Positions 1-8,204 of a stretch of DNA of 41,227 bases are shown here, in pieces. The position numbers and the translations under genes were made by a program. Within the stretch, counting starts at the first letter, position 1. Every line of letters starts with the position of its first letter. The notes under the pieces are model-generated. The model saw only the letters and a program-made list of their open reading frames with translations, had not been told where the DNA came from and searched no databases. Origin of the DNA: UBA2177 sp964452735 (GTDB taxonomy: Bacteria; Patescibacteriota; Dojkabacteria; SC72); contig CAYVNA010000008.1 of NCBI GenBank assembly GCA_964452735.1, positions 1 through 41,227 of the forward strand, read 5' to 3'.

Positions 1-54
1 CCCGCAACCCTCTGTTTGGAAAACAGATATTCTAACCAATTGAACTACTCCTGC
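1..54 (-). tRNA. tRNA-Gly(TCC), 3' part cut by window edge
   Basis: Read on the minus strand, the acceptor strand starts GCAGGAG at 54 and is followed by a normal D arm. The anticodon stem-loop has loop TTTCCAA, giving anticodon TCC. The T arm and 3' acceptor strand lie beyond position 1. It sits 15 nt downstream of rplS on the same strand with no visible promoter between them, so co-transcription with rplS is likely. It reads GGA/GGG glycine codons. Confidence 0.88.
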
Positions 55-69
55 ATTCCTATCAATATA

Positions 70-501
70 CTAAGATTCAACCTTTTCCTCAACTACTTCT
101 TCTTCATTAACTTCCTCTGGAGCTACCTCCTCAACCTCATCTGTTAAGTATATTTCTTTTGTTTCTCCTGCTTTAAGTGCTTTCTTTCCAACCCTGTCTC
201 TGAGATAGTACAGTTTGGAACTAGATACTGATCCTCTCTTCACAACTTCGATCTTGCTAAGCATTGGTGAGTCAACAGGAACAATCTTCTCTACACCAAT
301 ACCATATGATATTTTTCTAACAACAATATTTCTATTAATTCCAGAACCTTTAAGAGAGATAACTACTCCTTCGAAAATCTGTATTCTCTCCTTATTTGCT
401 TCCTTAATCTTGAGGTGAAGTTTAACTGTATCACCTACTCTAACCTCTGGCCTTTTCTTAGAAAAACCCTCTTCTATCTTCTTTATTATATTGATATCCA
501 T
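70..501 (-). CDS. rplS: 50S ribosomal protein bL19
   Basis: bL19 is a large-subunit protein at the interface with the 30S subunit. The protein is 143 aa. The first ~110 residues match the family well: VRVGDTVKLHLKI near residue 22, RIQIFEGVVIS near 40, and RRNI/VRK-like and KLYYLRDRVGKKA segments. The usual length is about 115 aa, and the extra C-terminus here is a strongly acidic, Glu/Val-rich tail (about residues 120-143). The start is the only good ATG, and no Shine-Dalgarno sequence precedes it. It is divergent from gpmI copy 1 across a 59-nt gap and is followed by tRNA-Gly(TCC). The identity is firm. The acidic tail may be lineage specific. Confidence 0.95.
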   Translation of the reverse strand: MDINIIKKIEEGFSKKRPEVRVGDTVKLHLKIKEANKERIQIFEGVVISLKGSGINRNIVVRKISYGIGVEKIVPVDSPMLSKIEVVKRGSVSSSKLYYLRDRVGKKALKAGETKEIYLTDEVEEVAPEEVNEEEVVEEKVES

Positions 502-560
502 AATGGTACTTAAAATATATTACTAATTGCAGTTGCAATTATAGAATAAATTTCAAAAAT

Positions 561-2117
561 ATGCCACAATATACACAACAACTGCCTATGAGAATAAAAC
601 AAAGAGTTCTGTTAATAATCTTAGATGGACTTGGTGCAGCCCCGAAATCGGAGGGGAATGCAGTTGTCATGGCAGATCCAAGTAATCTATCTTCCTTCTG
701 GAGTATATTCCCAAGAACATATCTTCTGGCCTCTGGGGAGTCTGTAGGGCTTCCAAAGAATGTCAAAGGGAATAGTGAAGTCGGACACCTTAATATTGGA
801 GCAGGAAATACAGTACTCCAAAGTCTTCCTAGAATTAACAGTGCCATACAGAAAGGATTGATATACAAGAATGAGACTTTGCAAAAAGCATTTATACATT
901 CTCAAAAATATAATAGTAATATACATCTTGTAGGGTTACTAAGTGATGGAAGTGTACATTCCCATATTGATCATTTCAAAGCAATAATTGATTATTTTTC
1001 TAAGGTTAATTTTCAAAACGAAATATATATTCACGCAATAACAGACGGAAGAGATACTCCCCCAAATGTATCACTTAATTATCTTCTAGATATTGATAAG
1101 TTCTGTCTAGAAAGAGGAACAGGAAAAATAGGGACATTCGTGGGTCGATACTACGCTATGGATCGGAATAAAAAGTGGGATAGAACACAGAGAGCCTATT
1201 ATTTACTTGAAAAGAATTTTGGAGAGAAGTTCCCAACATATCAAAAGGCGATAGAGGAATACTATAACAGAGGTATAACAGATGAATTTCTAGAACCAAC
1301 TGTTGTTAATCCGAGCATTGTTCAAAAGAATGATGTTGTAATATTCGTAAATTTTAGACCAGACAGATCTCTTCAGTTAGCAGAAGCATTTGCTAGCGAG
1401 GATTTCTCAGGATTTAGTAGAGAACTAATACCGAATCTTTTTGTTGCTAGTATGATTGAATACAGGAAGAACTTTCCAAAGAATGTAATATTCCCTAAAC
1501 AGTACATCAACCTACCTCTAGGGAAAGTTCTAGATTCAATGGGTATGAGACAATTAAGAATAGCTGAAACAGAAAAGTTCCCTCATGTAACATATTTCTT
1601 CAATGGAGGAATACCTTCGCCATATTCAAAGGAGGACAGAATTATCATACCTTCCCCCAAAGTAGCTACATATGATTTGAAGCCAGAGATGAGTGCTGTT
1701 GAAATGACGAATGTTCTTTTAGACAGGATAAAGACTCAGATGTATGACTTCATCCTTGTTAATTTCGCAAATATGGATATGGTTGGCCATACAGGCAATC
1801 TAGAAGCTGGGATAAAAGCTGTCAAAACTGTAGACTACTGTATCAATGAGCTACTAAGGACATTCACAAGCTATGGAGGTGCAGTAATCATAACTTCTGA
1901 TCATGGGAATATTGAAGAGATGGTAAATCTAGAAACAGGGATAATGGACACTGAACATTCTCTAAATCCTGTTCCACTAATCGTTGCAGGAACAACGATA
2001 ACTCCAAAGACCCTTCCATATGGATCTCTGAAAGATATAGCACCAACAATTCTAGATATAATGGGAATACCAAAACCAACTGAAATTACAGGAAGCTCAC
2101 TTATCAGAACTCTTTGA
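561..2117 (+). CDS. gpmI: 2,3-bisphosphoglycerate-independent phosphoglycerate mutase, copy 1
   Basis: This enzyme interconverts 3- and 2-phosphoglycerate in lower glycolysis using two Mn2+ ions and a phosphoserine intermediate. At 518 aa it has the usual family length. All catalytic motifs are visible: ILDGLG (metal Asp), GNSEVGHLN (nucleophile Ser), VHSHIDH, DGRDT, NFRPDRS, ETEKFPHVTYFFNGG (catalytic Lys), NFANMDMVGHTGN, SDHGN and the final metal His in TEHSLNP. A second ATG at 588 would start the protein just before RIKQRVLLIILDG and is an equally plausible start. It ends in TGA and overlaps the convergent DedA gene by 21 bp. A diverged second copy lies at 33616-35268. Confidence 0.95.
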   Translation: MPQYTQQLPMRIKQRVLLIILDGLGAAPKSEGNAVVMADPSNLSSFWSIFPRTYLLASGESVGLPKNVKGNSEVGHLNIGAGNTVLQSLPRINSAIQKGLIYKNETLQKAFIHSQKYNSNIHLVGLLSDGSVHSHIDHFKAIIDYFSKVNFQNEIYIHAITDGRDTPPNVSLNYLLDIDKFCLERGTGKIGTFVGRYYAMDRNKKWDRTQRAYYLLEKNFGEKFPTYQKAIEEYYNRGITDEFLEPTVVNPSIVQKNDVVIFVNFRPDRSLQLAEAFASEDFSGFSRELIPNLFVASMIEYRKNFPKNVIFPKQYINLPLGKVLDSMGMRQLRIAETEKFPHVTYFFNGGIPSPYSKEDRIIIPSPKVATYDLKPEMSAVEMTNVLLDRIKTQMYDFILVNFANMDMVGHTGNLEAGIKAVKTVDYCINELLRTFTSYGGAVIITSDHGNIEEMVNLETGIMDTEHSLNPVPLIVAGTTITPKTLPYGSLKDIAPTILDIMGIPKPTEITGSSLIRTL

Positions 2118-2723
2118 CATATTCTTAAAGCCTCTCCACAAATACAACATAACAACAATAAGACCCAAAGCTAAGATAATCCTTTCATATCTCTCCATAT
2201 AGTACGAAACTATGTTCCAGTGCTCCCCAAGTTTGTATCCTGCGAAGGCTAACAAGGTTGACCATATGGTAGTACCAATAAATGTGAAAAGGGAGAAAAG
2301 ATAGAAATTCATTTTGGATGCACCAGCTGGAAAGGATATTATTGTTCTAATTATTGGGATTAACCTCCCTAAGAATACAATTCCATATCCATATTTTTCA
2401 AATGCCTTATATCCAAAATCTACATCCTGCTTTGTTATAAATAGATATTTCCCATACTTATTCAGAAACTTGAGAACAAACTCCTCACCCCATACTCCAA
2501 TAAAGTAAAAGGGCAATGTACCTAAATACGCAGCAATAGATGCCACTAATACAACAACATAAATATTAAGGGTACCCTGAGATGCAACAAAACCAGAAAA
2601 GGGTAGAATTATTTCACTAGGTATTGGAGCAAAGAAGCTCTCTATAAACATGGATAGAGCAACACCAGGATATCCTAGGACCTCAATAATACTAACTAAC
2701 CATTCAATCATGCTATTTATCAT
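2097..2723 (-). CDS. DedA family membrane protein (VTT domain)
   Basis: This is a 208-aa polytopic membrane protein of the DedA/SNARE-associated (VTT) family. Bacterial members are linked to proton-driven transport, and some act as undecaprenyl-phosphate or phospholipid flippases. Visible family marks are the re-entrant segment ESFFAPIPSEIILPFSG near residue 28 and the GRLIPIIRTIISFPAG motif with its conserved arginines near residue 120, plus several hydrophobic helices. The ATG start has no Shine-Dalgarno sequence. It overlaps the 3' end of gpmI copy 1 tail to tail. The family is clear. The substrate cannot be read from sequence, although lipid-carrier recycling would fit with uppP elsewhere in the window. 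Confidence 0.9.
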   Translation of the reverse strand: MINSMIEWLVSIIEVLGYPGVALSMFIESFFAPIPSEIILPFSGFVASQGTLNIYVVVLVASIAAYLGTLPFYFIGVWGEEFVLKFLNKYGKYLFITKQDVDFGYKAFEKYGYGIVFLGRLIPIIRTIISFPAGASKMNFYLFSLFTFIGTTIWSTLLAFAGYKLGEHWNIVSYYMERYERIILALGLIVVMLYLWRGFKNMSKSSDK

Positions 2724-2768
2724 AATTTCTTAAATACAATTGAAATAATCATAGAATATACCATCTCA

Positions 2769-3356
2769 CTATTCAGAATCCAAATGAAGGACAACACTAT
2801 TACCAATCGATATCTTATTGTTCCTGCAGAATCCAGAATTTACCTCTAAAACATACTTGAAGTTGCTGGAAGCATAAATATATGGGCAGAAGCCGGTCTC
2901 ACATGGTTCCCTCTCCTCTGAGATATCAACAATAAATCCATCAGAAGATATAAAAATAATGTCTAATGGAATGTACATATCCTTCATCCAGAAAGGTACA
3001 GAAACTTCAGCATCATAGACAAACAACATCCCACTATAATCACCTAAATACCTTCGGTTAGAAAGCCCTAGAGCCTTCTCTGTTTCGGTTTTTGAGATCT
3101 CTACATCTACCCGAACTTCCTCCTGACTTGGGATGAATATTTCAACATAACCACTGTTTGCCTTTTCCTCAACTGCGATAACATTTTCCTCATCACTTGT
3201 CTCCTCTACCTTTTCTTCATTGGAGAAATAGATATCCAGAAAACCAAATTTCCCTTGAACATATACCAAAGCAAAGACAATGAATACAATATATAGAAGA
3301 AGTTTAAGTTGGTTATTCATATAATAATATATCATTGAGTTGATTTTTTTACACAT
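2769..3356 (-). CDS. DUF192 protein, membrane-tethered
   Basis: The protein is up to 195 aa. The N-terminus has one hydrophobic segment (about residues 18-36) that would act as a signal anchor, followed by an acidic linker (about 45-68). A DUF192 domain fills the rest. Family marks are ALGLSNRRYLGDYSGMLFVY (near residue 94), FWMKDMYIPLDIIFI and a C-terminal VVLHLD strand. DUF192 proteins are small extracytoplasmic beta-domain proteins of unknown function. In-frame ATGs at 3356, 3335 and 3320 are all possible starts, and the last would place the anchor at the very N-terminus. It is divergent from the HelD-like helicase gene. Confidence 0.85.
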   Translation of the reverse strand: MCKKINSMIYYYMNNQLKLLLYIVFIVFALVYVQGKFGFLDIYFSNEEKVEETSDEENVIAVEEKANSGYVEIFIPSQEEVRVDVEISKTETEKALGLSNRRYLGDYSGMLFVYDAEVSVPFWMKDMYIPLDIIFISSDGFIVDISEEREPCETGFCPYIYASSNFKYVLEVNSGFCRNNKISIGNSVVLHLDSE

Positions 3357-3402
3357 TTGTTATATATTTCTCACTTGTAACTTCATTGCCTCACAATCTA
3401 TT

Positions 3403-5613
3403 ATGCAAAACTTTAAAAAGTATCTAAATCCTTTACACGAGGATCTGGACACAGTTGCTGCATTTAACGATTTGGCTGATATTTCTGAGCTGGAGAAAGA
3501 GGAATATCCGAATCTCATTACTGTAACAAAGAGGAAAGCTACTGAAATATCCAAACTTCTTCCAAGGCTTAACAAACTAGAGGAAGAGCTTGAACATCAA
3601 ATATATTTAATACAAACAGAAAGTGATATTGATTCTAGAAGCGAAGCAAAAGCAGTATATAACCAATTATTGAGAAAGATAGAGGAACTGGTAGATAGGA
3701 TAAATACAGAGTTAATCGCACTAGATTCCCCATACTTTGGGAAAATACTCTTTAGACCGTATGATTCAAAAACTTCCAAAATCCTAACCCTATACATTGG
3801 GAAATTCGCAATGGTAGATGAACAGACACATGTACCACTAATAACGGATTGGAGGTCCCCTATCTCCAATCTCTACTACGAAAATAGTGGACCTTGCAAG
3901 AATGTTTCTTTCGAAGCTCCAATAGGAGATAGGTTTGGAGATTTAGAGCAAAAAAGGCAGTTTCAAATATCTAGAGCACGTATAAGGGGAATATATGATG
4001 CAAAATCTGGAAATGTCGCTGCTGACGAATTTCTGCTCTCTCAGCTCAATGAAAGATTGGGAAAGAAACTTCAGGACATTGTCTCTACTATCCAAATTCA
4101 ACAAAATGAAATTATCCGAGGGAAGATATCTCAACCGACGCTAATACAGGGAGTCGCAGGAAGTGGTAAAACAACGATACTGTTACATAGGTTAGCTTAC
4201 CTATTTTACGCTCACAAGAAAACTATCTCTCCGTCAAATAGTCTAATAATTGCTCCGAACCAAATGTTCATAGACTATGTATCTGATGTTTTACCAAACC
4301 TTGGAGTAGAGAAAGTGGATACAGAAACGTATCTTTTCTGGGGGAAGAAGGTTTTGGATTGGGATGATACATTCACAATTTCACCAGAGAAAGAGGATCT
4401 TGCTATAAAAGAATTTAAGGGATCCCTTAAATTTCTAGATATATTGGATGAATACTTTGATATCTTTGAAGAGGATCTCATTCAGAATATCCCCTACTCT
4501 AGAAAGGATGTTATAAAAAGGAGGTATTACGAATTGAAAGAGGAGTTCCCCAATATCGATATGAGGGAGAGGTTAGGATTAGCAACTGACTATGCTTTCG
4601 CACAGAAACAGTTTAGGCAGGGATATACGGGTTTCTATGATAATACTAACGATTCTGATATCCTTTTTAAGAAGAATATCTATAACTATTTCAGAAAGAA
4701 CTGTAATGTATATTCATTGTATAAGAGGTTATTCAAGACAGATCTTGTTACAAAAGATACCTCTAAATACTCCCTTAAGGCCCTAAATTCAGAAGGAAGG
4801 GTTAAGCACTATAGAATGGAGGATCTTGCACCAATGGTGTATCTGTTCTTTAAGATAGAAGGTATCAAGATGTATGAAAAAGACTACATCATGGTAGATG
4901 AGGCTCAAGATATTAGTTTTATACAACTTGCTACACTTCTTAGAGTAGCAAAGAATGGGAATATCAATATAGCAGGAGATTTAGCACAATCCATTATCCC
5001 TCCCTTCTATATTAAAGATTGGCAAGATGTTATTAGTTTAATAAGGGATATAACAAGGAAAGATACCATATATCATCAACTTCAGAAGTGCTACAGAACA
5101 ACAATTGAGATAGTGGATTTTGCAAACAATGTTTTTAAAGAGAGGTTTCCTAAATCATATAAGCTTCCAGAGGGGGTTCTAAGGCATGGAGATGAGGTTA
5201 AGGTTCTTGAGTATGATACAGATATTTCCAATTTCAACAAAGAGGATATGAAAGAGCTTATACACCTATTCAAAGAACAGTTTGAGAAGAGTGCTGTAAC
5301 ATGTGCTTTACTTTGTAGGGATAGATCTCATGCTACTAGTATCTACTCTAAGATAAAGGAGTATGAGGATTTGATTGGGAGGCAGGTAATCAGTTTTGAA
5401 GAGAATGACTATCATAGTGGTCTCTTGGTTCTACCTGTAGAGAGTGCTAAGGGATTGGAGTTTGATAGTGTTGTTTTTGCGGATTTTAATAGTACATATT
5501 ACAAAGATAATGAGTTAGATATTAAGCTTTTGTATGTTGGTATAACGAGAGCTCTTCATCGATTATTTATCATTACAAGAAAGAAAGACCCTCTTCTTAA
5601 GTGCTTCAAGTAA
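3403..5613 (+). CDS. UvrD/HelD-like superfamily 1 helicase
   Basis: This is a 736-aa SF1A ATPase of the HelD type. HelD proteins bind RNA polymerase and help release stalled complexes, and E. coli HelD was first named helicase IV. Visible features are an N-terminal alpha-helical coiled coil (first ~120 residues), the family-typical LITDWRSPISNLYYE segment, Walker A GVAGSGKTT (about residues 250-258), Walker B IMVDEAQD, a QCYRTT-like motif IV and the C-terminal YVGITRAL motif. An ORF open further upstream uses a TTG at 3340. The ATG at 3403 is preferred because it gives the usual N-terminus and does not overlap the divergent DUF192 gene. The coding strand becomes G/T-rich near its 3' end. Confidence 0.88.
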   Translation: MQNFKKYLNPLHEDLDTVAAFNDLADISELEKEEYPNLITVTKRKATEISKLLPRLNKLEEELEHQIYLIQTESDIDSRSEAKAVYNQLLRKIEELVDRINTELIALDSPYFGKILFRPYDSKTSKILTLYIGKFAMVDEQTHVPLITDWRSPISNLYYENSGPCKNVSFEAPIGDRFGDLEQKRQFQISRARIRGIYDAKSGNVAADEFLLSQLNERLGKKLQDIVSTIQIQQNEIIRGKISQPTLIQGVAGSGKTTILLHRLAYLFYAHKKTISPSNSLIIAPNQMFIDYVSDVLPNLGVEKVDTETYLFWGKKVLDWDDTFTISPEKEDLAIKEFKGSLKFLDILDEYFDIFEEDLIQNIPYSRKDVIKRRYYELKEEFPNIDMRERLGLATDYAFAQKQFRQGYTGFYDNTNDSDILFKKNIYNYFRKNCNVYSLYKRLFKTDLVTKDTSKYSLKALNSEGRVKHYRMEDLAPMVYLFFKIEGIKMYEKDYIMVDEAQDISFIQLATLLRVAKNGNINIAGDLAQSIIPPFYIKDWQDVISLIRDITRKDTIYHQLQKCYRTTIEIVDFANNVFKERFPKSYKLPEGVLRHGDEVKVLEYDTDISNFNKEDMKELIHLFKEQFEKSAVTCALLCRDRSHATSIYSKIKEYEDLIGRQVISFEENDYHSGLLVLPVESAKGLEFDSVVFADFNSTYYKDNELDIKLLYVGITRALHRLFIITRKKDPLLKCFK

Positions 5614-5628
5614 AGGACAATTTTACCC

Positions 5629-5656
5629 TTGACTTCTCCTCTCAAATGTATATAGT
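5629..5656 (+). promoter_or_regulatory. sigma70-like promoter of the TasA/SipW locus
   Basis: TTGACT (5629-5634) and TATAGT (5651-5656) are separated by 16 nt. Transcription would start near 5663, just upstream of the structured leader RNA. This is the best match to the sigma70 consensus seen in the window's larger intergenic regions. Confidence 0.6.
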
Positions 5657-5689
5657 ATTAATTATAAGCAGAGGACTATAGCATTTAGA

Positions 5690-5785
5690 ATATATTGGTC
5701 GCCTATGTCTATGTGCTGTCAATGGCGAAACCGATCTGGGTTAGTTCTTTAACTCCGGATTGGTAACTTTCAATCCCCAATATAT
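5690..5785 (+). ncRNA. structured 5' leader RNA upstream of tasA-like gene, class unknown
   Basis: A closing stem pairs 5690-5698 (AUAUAUUGG) with 5777-5785 (CCAAUAUAU), nine pairs. Inside it, CGCC (5700-5703) can pair with GGCG (5724-5727). A long hairpin pairs 5731-5743 with 5750-5763: CCGAUCUGG with CCGGAUUGG including G-U pairs, then GUUA with UAAC around a six-base loop, with one bulged U. The block is clearly more GC-rich than its surroundings and lies between a promoter and the ATG at 5806. This architecture suggests a riboswitch or other cis-regulatory RNA controlling the fibre genes. I do not recognise a known class. It lacks the conserved cores I would expect for c-di-GMP-I/II, purine, SAM-I, cobalamin or glycine riboswitches. 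Confidence 0.6.
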
Positions 5786-5805
5786 AAATTCATTATATAT
5801 TTTTC

Positions 5806-6417
5806 ATGAAGAAACTCTTACTGAGTTCCATTGTTCTCGGCTTAACGTCTGTCTTAACGATAGGTGCAACTACAGCCTACTTTAGTGATATTGAGGTTAG
5901 TGCAGGAAATACTTTCACTGCAGGTACTTTGGATTTGAAGATTGATGGTGGTGATGTTAATGTTTCTCGTAGTTTTGGTGGTTTAAGGCCTGTTAATAGT
6001 CAGCCTAATTTCGGATATGTGTTTAAGAATGCGGGTACAGTTAATGGGAATCTTCGAATTTCAGAGATTTCAATTGTTGACTATGAGAATGGTTGTTTAG
6101 AACCAGAGACTACATCAGGGGATATTTCATGTGGGGATTTGGATGGTGAGCTTTCAAGGGCTTTGAATATTCGTATTTGGGTAGATACAAACTGGGATGG
6201 ATATATTACCGGTAGTGAATCTGCTGTATATAATGGTCCTGTGTATGGTTTGAATGGGTCTTCTTTGAATCTTAACGAGGTTATGACTGAGAATGAGGAG
6301 GTTAGGGTTGGTATGATAATTGACTGGTGGAATAATTATCATATTTTGGATAATTTAGCTCAGGGGGATAGTTTTGTTATTGATTTTACATTTTCCTTAG
6401 AACAGGTTACTGATTAA
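5806..6417 (+). CDS. TasA/CalY-like secreted fibre protein 1
   Basis: This 203-aa exported protein has the SipW-dependent type of signal peptide: MKKLLLSSIVLGL, then a hydrophobic core and the typical GATTAYFSD cleavage region (about residues 21-29). It is followed by the family pattern of AGNTFTAGTLDLKI. In Firmicutes such proteins (TasA, CalY/camelysin) form extracellular protein fibres in biofilms. The body is Asn/Asp/Gly/Ser-rich and predicted beta, as expected for the TasA jelly-roll fold. The ATG follows an AU-rich stretch with no Shine-Dalgarno sequence. It is the first gene after the structured leader. Its third codon positions are G/T-rich, unlike the next genes in the locus. Confidence 0.8.
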   Translation: MKKLLLSSIVLGLTSVLTIGATTAYFSDIEVSAGNTFTAGTLDLKIDGGDVNVSRSFGGLRPVNSQPNFGYVFKNAGTVNGNLRISEISIVDYENGCLEPETTSGDISCGDLDGELSRALNIRIWVDTNWDGYITGSESAVYNGPVYGLNGSSLNLNEVMTENEEVRVGMIIDWWNNYHILDNLAQGDSFVIDFTFSLEQVTD

Positions 6418-6455
6418 GCTATTAATATATCTAAATTTATTTTTATTTAATATAT

Positions 6456-7052
6456 ATGAAAAGATTACTATTTAGTATTCTTTCATTGGGAGTAGTCTCT
6501 GCTGTAGCTATAGGAGCTACTAGAGCTTACTTTACTGATACAGAAAGTGTACAGGGGAATAGTATAGGAACAGCAAGAGTTGAGGTAGCTCTTTCTGCTC
6601 AAGGAACTACAGTTATTCCTATAACTGTACCTAACATCCTCCCAGGATGGACATCCCCAGTATATACAATACGATCAACTAACACAGGGACTGTTCCTCT
6701 AAAATATGCTTGGTCTGCAGAATTTGTATCAGACAGTGGAATGCTGTTCAATGCTTTGGATGTAAGAATGGAAGATGATTACCTCTGTATGGGTACAAAC
6801 ATATGGCAAAAATATCCTGTACCAGTAGATCCTGTAGCAGGACCATTTACTGTAGCACCTGACGGAGATCCTCTATCTGGCTTAACAATGATTCCTACAA
6901 GCTTTATCAATCTACCTGTTGGTCAAGCTGGTTGTACTAGATTCACATTTACATTACCTACAACCGCAGGAAATGCATTGCAAGGCAAGACAACAAACTT
7001 CAACTTGGTTATAACAGCAACCCAAATAGACAATCCTGGATTTAGTCAGTAA
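6456..7052 (+). CDS. TasA/CalY-like secreted fibre protein 2
   Basis: This 198-aa protein has the same kind of SipW-type signal peptide as its upstream neighbour, with the cleavage region GATRAYFTDTESVQGN (about residues 20-35). The mature part is Thr/Pro/Val-rich. It contains NILPGWTSPVYTIRSTNTGTV-like pattern (broken across residues 60-80), matching the 'PG(D/W)... N.G' strand seen in TasA/camelysin domains, and two cysteines (about 110 and 160). The gene lies 38 nt after fibre protein 1 and is probably co-transcribed. It is likely a second fibre subunit or a minor component. Which of the two is the major subunit cannot be told from sequence. Confidence 0.78.
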   Translation: MKRLLFSILSLGVVSAVAIGATRAYFTDTESVQGNSIGTARVEVALSAQGTTVIPITVPNILPGWTSPVYTIRSTNTGTVPLKYAWSAEFVSDSGMLFNALDVRMEDDYLCMGTNIWQKYPVPVDPVAGPFTVAPDGDPLSGLTMIPTSFINLPVGQAGCTRFTFTLPTTAGNALQGKTTNFNLVITATQIDNPGFSQ

Positions 7053-7065
7053 CCTTGTATCCTCA

Positions 7066-7089
7066 CATACTCTCTCCATGGAGAGTATG
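7066..7089 (+). other. RNA hairpin between fibre gene 2 and the signal peptidase gene
   Basis: A perfect 9-bp inverted repeat, CATACTCTC and GAGAGTATG, surrounds a 6-nt loop 14 nt after the stop codon of fibre gene 2. No T-run follows, so it is not a standard terminator. It could stabilise the upstream mRNA 3' end or reduce read-through, giving more fibre protein than signal peptidase. That role is an inference. Confidence 0.5.
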
Positions 7090-7105
7090 ATGAAGATATA
7101 AAAAT

Positions 7106-7666
7106 ATGGAAATATTAAAAATAATAATAAAAATCATATACAACATCCTCTTTGCAATACTCTTGCTATCTGCATCCTTCATACTCCTAACCACATACGA
7201 CATAATACCCGGATACAACTTCTACGTAGTAATGTCTGGATCCATGGAACCAACAATACACACAGGCAGTATCGTAGGAACAAAAGAAGAAAAAGAATAC
7301 AACATAGAAGATGTAATAACTGCAAAAATGAAAAATAACCAAACAGAAACATACACACATAGGGTAATAGAAAAACAAACACAAAAAGAAGAAACAATAT
7401 TCAAAACCAAAGGAGACGCAAACGAAAGCGAAGATCCAGACACAATAACACAAGACCAAATACTAGGAAAAGTATTCTTCACAATACCACTCATAGGATA
7501 CCCAATACACTTCGCAAAACAACCAACAGGCTTCCTTGTAATGATAATACTCCCCAGTGTAATAATAGCTGCATCTGAAATAAATGTAATAAAGGAAGAA
7601 GTTACTAAATTTCTTAAAGAAAGAAAAGTAAAATCAGAAGAAGATGACGATGAAACTGAAGATTAG
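7106..7666 (+). CDS. sipW: signal peptidase I, SipW (ER/archaeal) type
   Basis: This 186-aa membrane protease is expected to cut the signal peptides of the TasA-like proteins. The N-terminal hydrophobic helix spans about residues 8-28. The catalytic Ser46 is in MSGSMEPTIHTG, and box D has His85 (YTHRVIE) in place of the Lys general base of LepB, which defines the S26B/SipW subclass. The GDANESEDP box E follows. A second hydrophobic segment lies near 143-157, with an acidic C-terminal tail. It lies inside the fibre locus and overlaps the next gene. It is distinct from the Ser-Lys LepB enzyme at 20334. Codon use is strikingly A/C-rich. Confidence 0.9.
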   Translation: MEILKIIIKIIYNILFAILLLSASFILLTTYDIIPGYNFYVVMSGSMEPTIHTGSIVGTKEEKEYNIEDVITAKMKNNQTETYTHRVIEKQTQKEETIFKTKGDANESEDPDTITQDQILGKVFFTIPLIGYPIHFAKQPTGFLVMIILPSVIIAASEINVIKEEVTKFLKERKVKSEEDDDETED

Positions 7667-8204
7667 GACAATACTCGCAATAATATGGACAATATTCCTC
7701 CTCCCCTCCATGGCATATGCAATATTCATAGACAAACACTATTCAAACAAAAATGAATTCCAAGCAACAACACTAGAAACACACATAGAAACTGACAGAG
7801 GAACTACAACCATCAAAGAAAAAATCAATCCTGAGGGAAAAATAACATTTGTAGTATTAATACAAAACATAGGAGAAATAGACACACTAAACAGTATGCA
7901 CATTGCAAAAATAGATAATGAAAAATTCGCATCCCTAATCCATACACAAGTATTCCTAGATTACTCCAATTTAATATACGAAGGACCACTAAACGAGTTC
8001 AAACTGGATGAATATGCAAAACACCCAACAAACTATGGAAACAAACTACAATTCATTTTAACAATATCCAAAGACAACTATAATGACACCCCAGAAAAAA
8101 CTCTAAACCTCGTAATACAAAACCACGCATGGGACATGGAACTAAAACCATCAGAAGGATTCTTTGATAATGAATATCTAAACATAACCATTGAAAAAGA
8201 ATGA
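7650..8204 (+). CDS. TasA-like divergent exported protein 3
   Basis: This protein is about 184 aa. The start ATG at 7650 gives MKLKIRTILAI, and another ATG lies two codons upstream at 7644. Both overlap the end of the signal peptidase gene. After a hydrophobic signal segment the sequence AYAIFIDKHYSN..FQATTLETHIET aligns by eye with the AYFSD...NTFTAGTLDLKI pattern of fibre protein 1, so I read it as a third, diverged SipW-dependent protein. The remaining sequence is predicted beta-rich, with no other recognisable domain. Its stop codon overlaps the start of the next gene (ATGA). The assignment to the TasA group is an inference of moderate strength. Confidence 0.6.
   Translation: MKLKIRTILAIIWTIFLLPSMAYAIFIDKHYSNKNEFQATTLETHIETDRGTTTIKEKINPEGKITFVVLIQNIGEIDTLNSMHIAKIDNEKFASLIHTQVFLDYSNLIYEGPLNEFKLDEYAKHPTNYGNKLQFILTISKDNYNDTPEKTLNLVIQNHAWDMELKPSEGFFDNEYLNITIEKE

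Noticed and set aside
2097..2117. UGA recoded as glycine (Gracilibacteria/Absconditabacteria code)
   Set aside because: gpmI copy 1 and other genes end at UGA at the expected family length, RF2 is intact, and no UCA-anticodon tRNA is seen here.
5690..5785. c-di-GMP-I (GEMM) riboswitch upstream of the TasA-like gene
   Set aside because: GGCGAAACC looks a little like the GGCAAACC part of the class, but the rest of the conserved core and the tetraloop/receptor hairpins are missing. I left the class open.
7179..7494. Several minus-strand frames opposite the signal peptidase gene
   Set aside because: They are low-complexity Phe/Cys/Val-rich shadows caused by the A/C-rich coding strand of sipW, which has clear catalytic motifs.
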